From Pseudolabrys sp. Root1462 (GTDB lineage: Bacteria > Pseudomonadota > Alphaproteobacteria > Rhizobiales > Xanthobacteraceae): a stretch of DNA of 64,000 bases. Below, one piece after another: positions 17,874 through 26,833 of this stretch. The notes beneath the pieces were generated by a model. That model was given only the letters and a program-made list of their open reading frames with translations. It was not told where the DNA came from and did no database searches. Both the position numbers and the translations under genes were made by a program. How positions within the stretch are numbered: position 1 is the first letter of the stretch; each line of letters begins with the position of its first letter. The DNA lies in assembly GCF_001426945.1 (NCBI RefSeq), contig NZ_LMFS01000003.1:799453-863452 (forward strand). The letters run 5' to 3'.

Positions 17874-20319
17874 CGGCAAGGCGTGCGGCCATGGACAACA
17901 CGATGGAAAAGCCAGTGCGTCCGCTTGGCGCGGAGCGATTGTCGCGCGCGACCGATCTTTCGCATCTGAGCTTTGCAACGACCGCTGAATTGCAGCCGAT
18001 TGACGGCCTTGTGGCGCAAGGCCGGGCTTTTGAGGCGGTTCGCTTCGGCACCCAGATCGACAAGGACGGCTTCAATCTCTTCGTCATCGGCCCGAACGGC
18101 GCGCATATGCAGGAAGCCGTCAAAGCCATGCTCGAGGACCAGGCCCGCACGCGGCCGAGCCCGTCGGATTGGGTCTATGTCAATAATTTTTCCGATCCCG
18201 AACGCCCGGTCGCCCTGCAGCTTCCGACCGGCCGCGCCACGGCGTTCCGCGACGCGATGCACAAACTCATTGATGATCTGAAGGGTGCCTTGCCGGCGGT
18301 CTTCCAGAGCGAAGATTATCAGACGCGTCACGGCGCGATCGAAGAGTCATTTCAGAAGAAACAGGCCGACGCCTTCACCGCGCTGCGCGATCGTGCGGCG
18401 GAGAAGAGTGTCGTGCTGCTGCGGACGCCCATGGGCTTTGCGCTGGCGCCGATCAAGGACGGTCAGGTCGTGCCTCCGGACGAATTCAGCAAGTGGCCTG
18501 AAGAAAAGCGCAAGGAGGTGCAGACCACGATCGAAGTCCTTGAGAAGGAGCTCGAGCACATCATACGCCACTTGCCGCAGTGGGAGAGGGAGCGGCGCGA
18601 CGCCTTGCGTGAACTTAACCGCGACACCGCTAAATATGCTGTCGACCAGCTCATCGAGGAGGCCAAGGCCGCGTTTCACGACACCTCGCGCGTCGTGCAG
18701 CACATCGAAATGGTCCGCAACGACCTGGTCGACAACGTTTCGCTGTTCATTATGAAAGCCGAAGACGGCGAGGGCGATGTCACGGACTCCCGGCCCGGCA
18801 GCGTCTTCGACCGCTACGAGGTCAACCTCATCGTCGGGCAGAACGCGGACAAGCCCGGCGCGCCGATCATCGAGGAACTGCATCCGGCACTGGCCAATCT
18901 CATCGGCCGTATCGAATACATCTCGATCCGCGGCGCGCTGGTTACCAATTTCCGGCTGATCAAGGCCGGCGCCCTGCATCGCGCCAATGGCGGCTATCTG
19001 CTGCTCGACGTCCGCAGCCTGCTGACCGAGCCGTTCAGTTGGGCGGCGCTCAAGCGCATCCTGCGCCGCGGCGAAATCGCCATCGAGGACATCGGCCGCT
19101 TTCTCGGCTTCACCAGCACGGTGTCGCTCGAGCCGGACCCCATCCCGCTCAACGTCAAGGTTATCCTGTTCGGGGACCGGTTGCTGTATTTCCTGCTGGC
19201 TGAACTCGATCCCGAACTCGGCGAGCACTTCAAGGTACTGGCCGACTTCGAGAATGATTTTGCGCGCACGCCGGAAAACGAAGCCATTCTGGCGCGCATG
19301 CTGGCGATGCTGACGAGGCGCGACGGCCTCAATCCGCTCGACCGCGAGGCCGTCGCCCTCGTGCTCGAACATGCGGCGCGCCTCGCCGATCACGCCGATA
19401 AGTTATCGCTGGTGATCGAGCAACTTCGCGAGGTGCTTATCGAGGCCGATTTCTGCGCCCGCAAGGCCGAGCATGCCGTCACCGGGCGCGCCGATATCGA
19501 GCGGGCCTTGGCGGCGCGTGTAAGCCGCGCGGCGCGGCTGCGCGACCGCTCCCAGGAGCAGATCCTGGAAAAGGTCGCACTGATTGATACCGAAGGTGCG
19601 CGGGTCGGCCAGATCAACGGTCTCAGCGTCCTCGAACTGGCGGGGTTGCGCTTCGGTCGGCCGACGCGGATCACCTGTCAGGTCCGCCCCGGCAGCGGCA
19701 AGGTCGTCGATATCGAGCGCGAGGTCGAACTCGGCGGGCCGCTGCATTCCAAAGGTGTCTTGATTCTGTCGGGCTTCCTCGCGGGCCGTTATGCGCTCGA
19801 TACACCAATGTCGCTGTTCGCCAGCCTGGTGTTCGAGCAGTCCTACGGCGGTGTCGAGGGCGACAGCGCTTCGTCGGCAGAGCTCTATGCGCTGCTCTCG
19901 GCGCTTTCGGACGTCGCGATCCGTCAGGATCTCGCGGTCACCGGATCGGTCAATCAGCACGGCGAGATCCAGGCGATCGGCGGCGTCAACGAGAAGATCG
20001 AGGGCTTCTTCGATATTTGCCACAAGCGCGCCTTGACCGGCCTGCAGGGCGTGCTGATCCCGCAATCCAACGTGCAGCATCTGATGTTGCGCAAGGACGT
20101 GATCGAGGCCTGCGCCGCGGGGCGCTTCAACATTTATCCGATCGCCACCATCGACGAAGGCATCGCGCTGCTCACCGGCCGGCCCGCGGGCCAGCGCGGT
20201 GCGGATGGCAGCTACCCCCGGACACGATCAACCGGCGTGTCGAAGACCGGCTGCGCGCCTTCGCCAATGTCCGCCGCAATTTTGTCGGCGATCGCGCGGC
20301 TGCCAATCCGGCGAGTTAG
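17870..20319 (+). CDS. Lon-related protease (LonB/LonC type), apparent frameshift near 20215
   Basis: An AAA_32-type N-terminal region of about 560 residues is joined to a C-terminal Lon protease domain. The catalytic dyad is visible: Ser in EGDSASSAELYALL (residue 666) and Lys in IGGVNEKIEGFFDIC (residue 709), 43 apart as in E. coli Lon. The expected P-loop near residues 73-84 reads IGPNGAHMQEAV, without the GK(S/T) of Walker A, so ATP hydrolysis is doubtful. In the given sequence the frame runs past the usual end into the next gene. One extra base in the C5 run at 20215-20219 restores a plausible tail (PPDTINRRVEDRLRAFA) ending at TAG 20317-20319. This is either a sequencing error, a mutation or programmed slippage. 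Confidence 0.85.
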
Positions 20320-20321
20320 TC

Positions 20322-21167
20322 ATGCCCGGCGAACAACGCTTCACGCGACTGGTGCTCGGACTGAACTCCGCCCCATCCGGCCATTCGGTGAGCTTCTCGG
20401 TCGAACTCGCCGAGTTGCTGGGTCTGAACCTGCTCGGCCTGTTTCTCGCCGACGACAGCCTCCGCCACCTGGCGCGTTTTCCCTTTGCGCGAGAACTGCG
20501 GCTCATGGGCGGCGGCTGGCAGCCGCTCGAGCCGGAGCGCGTCAGTGGCGAGCTCGATCTCGCCGCCCGCAGTGCCGCTCGCATCTTTGCCGAGGCGGTG
20601 AAGGCGCGCGCGCCGCACTCCCGATTCGAAGTGGCGCATGGGCCCCTACAACAGGCATTGGCTTCGGCTTCCACCGCTGCCGACATCATTGTGCTCATCG
20701 AACCGCGTAGCCCGGCCGAGCGCGCCACAGGCCAATTCCGCTGGCTGTTCGAAGCCGCCTTGAGTTCGGCGGCAGCGGTGATGCTTTTGCCGCCGCAACC
20801 GGCACGGCGCACCGGCCCGATCGTCGCCATCGCGGTGACGGCGGATGATGAAAGCGTTGCGGTGGCGGCGTCGCTTGCCGTCGCCGCGCGCGAACCGCTG
20901 GTGGTCGTGGAGGCCGCCGGCCCGGGTCTCGACTATCCGGCGCTTCGGATGGCGACCGAAGCCGGCATTGCCGTTCAGCGTCTCCCGGTGCCGGGAAGCC
21001 CTAACGCCGACGTGACGGCGATTCTGGACGCCATGGCGGGGCTGCAGGAAAGGCTGGTGGTGATGTCGCGGTTGCCGGCAGACGGCGAAGCGGCTGCTGC
21101 TATTGCCGGCCGCCGCGCGACGCCGGTGCTGCTCATCGAGCCGGCGGGCGCTGGCGCGGCCGAATAG
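20322..21167 (+). CDS. Universal-stress-like protein, two-repeat layout
   Basis: 281 residues, starting 2 bases after the corrected stop of the Lon-like gene, so co-transcribed with it. The first half (RLVLGLNSAPSGHSVSFSVELAELLGLNLLGLFLADDSL) and second half (GPIVAIAVTADDESVAVAASLAVAAREPLVVVEA) each look like the opening strand-helix of a USP-type Rossmann fold, and each half ends with AVMLL- or PVLLIEP-like strands. The ATP-binding G-x2-G-x9-G(S/T) signature is not evident. The assignment as USP-like is from pattern and context, not a firm family match. Its stop TAG abuts the groEL stop with no bases between. Confidence 0.6.
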   Translation: MPGEQRFTRLVLGLNSAPSGHSVSFSVELAELLGLNLLGLFLADDSLRHLARFPFARELRLMGGGWQPLEPERVSGELDLAARSAARIFAEAVKARAPHSRFEVAHGPLQQALASASTAADIIVLIEPRSPAERATGQFRWLFEAALSSAAAVMLLPPQPARRTGPIVAIAVTADDESVAVAASLAVAAREPLVVVEAAGPGLDYPALRMATEAGIAVQRLPVPGSPNADVTAILDAMAGLQERLVVMSRLPADGEAAAAIAGRRATPVLLIEPAGAGAAE

Positions 21168-22790
<1,623 letters not shown>

Positions 22791-22851
22791 GGCAAATCTC
22801 GCACATCATGAATAGCAAGGTCATTTGATATGTGCCGTGCACCTGCGGGCC

Positions 22852-22865
22852 TTGATTCAGGTCAA
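22852..22865. promoter_or_regulatory. FixK/FNR-type box before groEL paralogue
   Basis: TTGATTCAGGTCAA; read on the minus strand TTGACCTGAATCAA, close to the TTGAT-N4-ATCAA FNR consensus. At -41.5 it would place the groEL transcript start near 22817, 27 bases before the ATG at 22790. A TATCAA-like -10 lies at the expected distance in the AT-rich patch near 22826-22834. Confidence 0.75.
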
Positions 22866-22891
22866 TGGCCGCAACTTGCAGTCCCGATGGA

Positions 22892-23137
22892 CTACCCTTC
22901 ATCCTCGTCGCTCGCCGCAAGGATGCTGACGATCTCGGCCGCGGTGCCTTTAACCGGCGGTTCGGCGCCGAACACGTCGGCATCGCCAGCAAGCCAGACC
23001 GAGGCCTGTTCCACCTCGGCCAAGGTTGGATGCAGCGCCAGGATCGCGATCATCTGGTCGATATCGAGCGGTCCGAGAATGCTGGTGACATCATCGCGGC
23101 TGGCGGCGACGGCGCCGCCGGAATCTGTTTTGGTCAT
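22892..23137 (-). CDS. Small acidic protein of unknown function
   Basis: 81 residues, acidic (about 15 Asp/Glu), no Cys, no membrane segment and no recognised domain. The body DVTSILGPLDIDQMIAILALHPTLAEVEQASVWLAGD is probably helical. The ATG at 23137 has a good GGAGGG ribosome site overlapping the end of the phosphoribosyltransferase gene, 16 bp after its stop. It is therefore the last gene of a three-gene unit hydrolase - phosphoribosyltransferase - small protein. Confidence 0.65.
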   Translation of the reverse strand: MTKTDSGGAVAASRDDVTSILGPLDIDQMIAILALHPTLAEVEQASVWLAGDADVFGAEPPVKGTAAEIVSILAASDEDEG

Positions 23138-23153
23138 GGTATCTACCCTCCAT

Positions 23154-23810
23154 TTACTGTGGGCGTGTAGGCGCGGCGGTGCGATCGAGCAGCGCGATCA
23201 CTTCGTCATCGCTGACCTGACTGAAATCGGCGTAATAGGCGCCAATCGCACCGAAGAATGTGTGGCTCTCCAGGCAGACGATGTCGTCGCATTCGCCGCG
23301 CAGTTTCTCCAGCGTATCGTCCGGGGCGACCGGCACGGCGAGCACGATCTTGCCCGCCTTGCTTTCCCGTATCGCCTGCAGCGCCGCGCGCGTCGTCGCC
23401 CCGGTGGCAATACCGTCATCGACGACGATGACGGTCCTGCCCTTTACATCCGGATGCGGCCGGCCGGCGAGGTAGCGCTGGCGCCGGCGTTCGATCTCGG
23501 CGATCTCACGGCGGCGGACTTCCTCGAATTCCTTGTCCCGGACGCCGCATGATGCAATCACGTCGTCGTTGCGGATGGTGATCGGCGCTGGCCCGTCGAC
23601 GACAGCGCCCATCGCGAGTTCTGTCTGGAACGGCACACCGATCTTGCGCACAAGGATGAGATCGAGAGGTGCTTTGAGCGCCGCCGCCACTTCCGCCGCC
23701 ACCGGCACGCCGCCGCGTGGCAATGCCATCACGATCGGCTTGTCGTCCTTATAACGGCCGAGCGCCTTGGCGAGCCGGCGTCCCGCTTCGATCCGATCCT
23801 TGAACGGCAT
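23154..23810 (-). CDS. Phosphoribosyltransferase-family protein
   Basis: 218 residues with a type I PRTase fold. The PRPP-binding loop is TVIVVDDGIATGATTRAAL near residues 125-143, and the N-terminus has IVMALPRGGVPVAAEVAAAL. This is the predicted-phosphoribosyltransferase group (COG1926) often found near stress hydrolases; the acceptor base is not known. The ATG directly follows the TGA of the upstream hydrolase with no gap, so the two are translated together. A PRPP synthetase gene lies 1.8 kb away in the same island and could supply the substrate. Confidence 0.82.
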   Translation of the reverse strand: MPFKDRIEAGRRLAKALGRYKDDKPIVMALPRGGVPVAAEVAAALKAPLDLILVRKIGVPFQTELAMGAVVDGPAPITIRNDDVIASCGVRDKEFEEVRRREIAEIERRRQRYLAGRPHPDVKGRTVIVVDDGIATGATTRAALQAIRESKAGKIVLAVPVAPDDTLEKLRGECDDIVCLESHTFFGAIGAYYADFSQVSDDEVIALLDRTAAPTRPQ

Positions 23811-24491
23811 TCAGGCCCTCGTACGTTTGTCGTGTGAGTGCGGCGCGAGCCAATCGGCGAACCATCGCGCCGACAGCGCGATGACCGTCTCCATGGCGCC
23901 GCTCTCGGGAAACAGGTGGCTTGCGCCGGGCACGATCTTGAGCGACTTCCGGGCTTTCAGTTGCACGTAAGCTTGCTCATTCAAGGTGATCACCACGTCG
24001 TCATTGCCGCCGACGATCAACAGCGTCGGGGCGGCAACGAGCGAAAGCGAAGCGCCTGCCAGATCCGGCCGTCCGCCGCGCGAGACGACGGCGCCGATGC
24101 GAGACCCGAGTTGCGCTGCGGCCATCAGGGCCGCGGCCGCGCCGGTGCTGGCGCCAAACAGTCCAACCGGCAGTGCCGCGAGTTCGCCCTGATCGCCGGC
24201 CCAACGAACGACATCGATCAGGCGTCCCGTCAGCAGCGCGATGTCGAAGATATTGGCGCGATCGTCTTCTTCGTCACGGGTGAGAAGGTCGAACAGCAGC
24301 GTGGCAATGCCCCGGCCGTTCAGGGCCTCCGCAACCATGCGATTGCGGACGCTGAAGCGGCTGGAGCCGCTGCCATGGGCGAAAATGACGAGCGCCCAGG
24401 CATCCCGCGGCACGCGCAAATCCCCGCGTAACTGCAAAGGCCCGATCGTCATTTCGCGCTCGGTCGTCGACTTGTCCGGTTGTGCCGACAT
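23811..24491 (-). CDS. Dienelactone-hydrolase-like alpha/beta hydrolase
   Basis: 226 residues, cytosolic. Alpha/beta-hydrolase features are an oxyanion strand VIFAHGSGSSRFSVRNR, the nucleophile elbow GLFGASTGAAAALMAA (Ser near 116), an acid in LIVGGNDDVVI and the His in VPGASHLFPESG. This matches the short hydrolase group that is often fused to, or encoded next to, COG1926 phosphoribosyltransferases, which is exactly its neighbour here. The substrate is unknown. It is the first gene of its operon and shares a FixK-box-containing gap with the divergent kinase-like gene. Confidence 0.78.
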   Translation of the reverse strand: MSAQPDKSTTEREMTIGPLQLRGDLRVPRDAWALVIFAHGSGSSRFSVRNRMVAEALNGRGIATLLFDLLTRDEEDDRANIFDIALLTGRLIDVVRWAGDQGELAALPVGLFGASTGAAAALMAAAQLGSRIGAVVSRGGRPDLAGASLSLVAAPTLLIVGGNDDVVITLNEQAYVQLKARKSLKIVPGASHLFPESGAMETVIALSARWFADWLAPHSHDKRTRA

Positions 24492-24548
24492 CGCCGTTTT
24501 CCGCGCTGATCCGCACCGCCACTATGGCGCGACTTGCCGGCTTCCGAG

Positions 24549-24562
24549 TTGAGCGAAATCAA
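24549..24562. promoter_or_regulatory. FixK/FNR-type box between divergent stress genes
   Basis: TTGAGCGAAATCAA has intact TTGA and TCAA halves. Assuming -41.5, the rightward transcript would start near 24597, 15 bases before the GTG at 24612, and the leftward one near 24514, 23 bases before the ATG at 24491. Both fits are good, so it could control both operons. Confidence 0.75.
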
Positions 24563-24611
24563 TCGCGTGCCCGCCAAAGACGCTAAAGAATCAGGCACTT
24601 GGGAGAAGCTC

Positions 24612-25667
24612 GTGCAACCGATCGCGGCCTCACAGGGCGTGCCGACGCTGGCTGACAAGGTGGCGTTTCTCAGCCAGCCGCAGGCTTACGACGCCCGACC
24701 GGACAGCGTGATGCCGCGCGAGACCCACATGTCCTGGGTCTTCCTTGCGGGCGACCGCGTTTACAAACTGAAGAAGCCGGTCCGCTTTTCCTATCTCGAT
24801 TTCTCGACCCTGCCGCGCCGCGAAGCAGCCTGCCGTGCCGAGCTTCGTCTTAACCGGCGGCTGGCGCCGGATGTCTATCTCGGCGTTGTGCCGCTTATCG
24901 CGCGTGACGGGCTGTTCTCGATCGGCGGCGACGGGCCTGCGGTCGAATGGCTGGTGGTGATGCGGCGACTCGACGATCGCTTCATGCTCGATCGCATGAT
25001 CGATGAGCGGCGATTGAGCCGCGTGCATCTTGACCGCCTCGCCGACACGCTGGCGCGCTTTTATCGTGGCGCCGATCCGGTGTTTCTGTCACCGGCGGTG
25101 CATCTCAACGACTGGCGCAAGAGCTTCAACGACAACAAGCGTGTCCTGCTCGATCCGCGATTTTGTCTGCCGCCCGGCGTGGTGCACGACATCGATCGTG
25201 TGCAGCGGCATTTCCTGCGCGCCCGCGGCGTGGCCATCGCCGCGCGCATCCGTCATCGCCGGGTCATCGACGGCCACGGCGACATGCGTCCCGAACACAT
25301 TTTTCTCGGCGATCGCGTCAGCATCATCGATTGCCTGGAATTCAACGACCGGCTGCGCATCAACGATCCGGTCGACGAAGTCGCGTACCTGTCGCTGGAG
25401 TGCGAGCGGCTCGGCGCGCCGCACGCCGGCGACTACCTGTGGCGCCGCATGAAGGTGCTGCTGCGCGATGGCCCGGTGGACGAGCTGTTCACCTTCTATC
25501 GCTGCCACCGCGCCACGTTGCGGGCGCGGCTCGCCATTGCCCACCTCTACGAAGAACATCCGCGCACGCCTGAGAAATGGCCGCGGCAGTGCCGCCAGTA
25601 TCTCAGCCTCGCGGCGCGGGACGCGCGGCGACTGGAGCGGATGCTCAGACGGCCATCAGGTCGCTAA
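24612..25667 (+). CDS. Aminoglycoside-phosphotransferase-fold kinase-like protein
   Basis: 351 residues of the COG2187 group. An N-terminal lobe with HMSWVFLAGDRVYKLKKPVRFSYLD (the Lys of KLKKP probably binds ATP) precedes the catalytic loop VIDGHGDMRPEHIFLGD and the metal site IIDCLEFNDRLR. The substrate is unknown, and a resistance role is unlikely. I chose the GTG at 24612 because GGGAG lies 6 bases upstream and because the frame's earlier TTG (24534) would put the FixK-like box inside the gene. The last 23 bp overlap the convergent PRPP synthetase gene. Confidence 0.8.
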   Translation: MQPIAASQGVPTLADKVAFLSQPQAYDARPDSVMPRETHMSWVFLAGDRVYKLKKPVRFSYLDFSTLPRREAACRAELRLNRRLAPDVYLGVVPLIARDGLFSIGGDGPAVEWLVVMRRLDDRFMLDRMIDERRLSRVHLDRLADTLARFYRGADPVFLSPAVHLNDWRKSFNDNKRVLLDPRFCLPPGVVHDIDRVQRHFLRARGVAIAARIRHRRVIDGHGDMRPEHIFLGDRVSIIDCLEFNDRLRINDPVDEVAYLSLECERLGAPHAGDYLWRRMKVLLRDGPVDELFTFYRCHRATLRARLAIAHLYEEHPRTPEKWPRQCRQYLSLAARDARRLERMLRRPSGR

Positions 25668-26628
25668 GGCCGCGGTTGTCGTGCAGGCGGCGGATGCTCG
25701 CGGCGATGAGCGCCGCCGCCGGCAGAACGACGAGCTTATTTGTCGGGGCGTTCGTGACGCGGAAGGGCGGCACGCTGTCGCTGATCACAAGCTGGTCGAT
25801 GGCGGGATCGGCCAGCACTTCGGCCGACCCGGCCATGAACAGGCCATGCGTCACCAGGGCGATGACCCGCGTCGCGCCGGCGGCGCGGGCGGCGCGCGCG
25901 GTGCGGAGCAAGGTGCCGCCGGTGCTGATCAGATCATCGACAATCAGGGCCGTGGCGCTGGCGACGTCGCCGGCGAACAGGTCGCCGGACACCACGCCGG
26001 CGCTGCGATGCTTCTCGGCCAGCCCTTTGCGCACCGGCCGGCCCAGCGCGGCTTCCAGCGCCTCCCGCAGCTGTTCCGCGCGCTTCATGCCGCCGGCGTC
26101 CGGCGAGACCACGGCGAGCGGGGCGTCGGCCAGATTGGCTTTGACGTAATCGACGAACAGCGGCGTGCCGGTGAGCACCACTGTCGGGCAGCGGAAGGCG
26201 TTCTCGAACGCCGCCGGATTGTGGACTTCGAGCGTGACGATACGGTCGGTGCCGACGCTCTCGAACAGCGCCGCGACATAGCGCGTCGTCACCGGGTCGT
26301 TCGGCTTGGTGCGGCGATCCTTGCGCGCGTAACACAGATACGGCGTCACCGCGGTGACGCGCGCCGCGCCGGCATCCTTCAGCGCGCCGATGAAGAACAA
26401 CAGGCGGCACAATTTGTCGTTGGCGCTCTGCTGAGGCCCGCCATGCGTGCTCTGCACGACATAGACGTCGTTTCCGCCGACCTCGTCGAGCGGCCGCGCC
26501 TTGTGCTCACCGTCCTCGAATTCGCGCTCCTCATGCGCCGCCAGCGGCTCGCCGAGCGCCGTCGCCACCGCCTCGCCGAAGGCCTTGGAGGCGTTGAGGG
26601 CAAAGAGCTGCAATCGTGCATCGGTCAT
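25645..26628 (-). CDS. prs: Ribose-phosphate pyrophosphokinase (PRPP synthetase) paralogue
   Basis: Makes PRPP from ribose-5-phosphate and ATP. 327 residues, near the normal length, with ATP-site YLCYARKDRRTKPNDPVTTRYVA, the metal-binding SPDAGGMKRAEQL and the PRPP loop ALIVDDLISTGGTLLRTA. The N-terminus (LQLFALNASKAFGEAVATAL) differs clearly from housekeeping Prs, so this is probably a second, stress-linked copy that may feed the phosphoribosyltransferase encoded nearby. The gene shares a 205-bp gap containing an FixK-like box with the Pat-like gene. Confidence 0.88.
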   Translation of the reverse strand: MTDARLQLFALNASKAFGEAVATALGEPLAAHEEREFEDGEHKARPLDEVGGNDVYVVQSTHGGPQQSANDKLCRLLFFIGALKDAGAARVTAVTPYLCYARKDRRTKPNDPVTTRYVAALFESVGTDRIVTLEVHNPAAFENAFRCPTVVLTGTPLFVDYVKANLADAPLAVVSPDAGGMKRAEQLREALEAALGRPVRKGLAEKHRSAGVVSGDLFAGDVASATALIVDDLISTGGTLLRTARAARAAGATRVIALVTHGLFMAGSAEVLADPAIDQLVISDSVPPFRVTNAPTNKLVVLPAAALIAASIRRLHDNRGLSDLMAV

Positions 26629-26753
26629 GATGTGGCCGCCGGCACCGCTGCCGGGCCTTGCGCGTTTGCGGGGTGCAAGCTTCGCCGTTCGGGCGCCATG
26701 TCATTCGGCCTTCGCTGTCTGGCGGATATTTTGGCCGCGGCGAAAGCCATGCA

Positions 26754-26767
26754 TTGACGTGAATCAA
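26754..26767. promoter_or_regulatory. FixK/FNR-type box before Pat-like gene
   Basis: TTGACGTGAATCAA, the best match in the window to the TTGA(T/C)-N4-ATCAA consensus. At -41.5 the rightward transcript would start near 26802, 32 bases before the Pat-like ATG. It may also act on the divergent prs gene with a longer leader of about 90 bases. Confidence 0.78.
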
Positions 26768-26833
26768 GCGGTCGCGCCGCCGGTGCCGCTATCGGAGAGG
26801 GCGCCCACGCCGGAGCTGCCACGGTGAACCGAA

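Noticed and set aside
20200..20710. C-terminal 170 residues of the unshifted Lon-like frame
   Set aside because: It overlaps the USP-like gene out of phase, is Arg/Ala-rich and unlike the family; a frameshift explains it better.
24534..24611. Upstream TTG start of the kinase-like gene
   Set aside because: Would place the FixK-like box inside the gene and has no ribosome site, whereas GTG 24612 has GGGAG.
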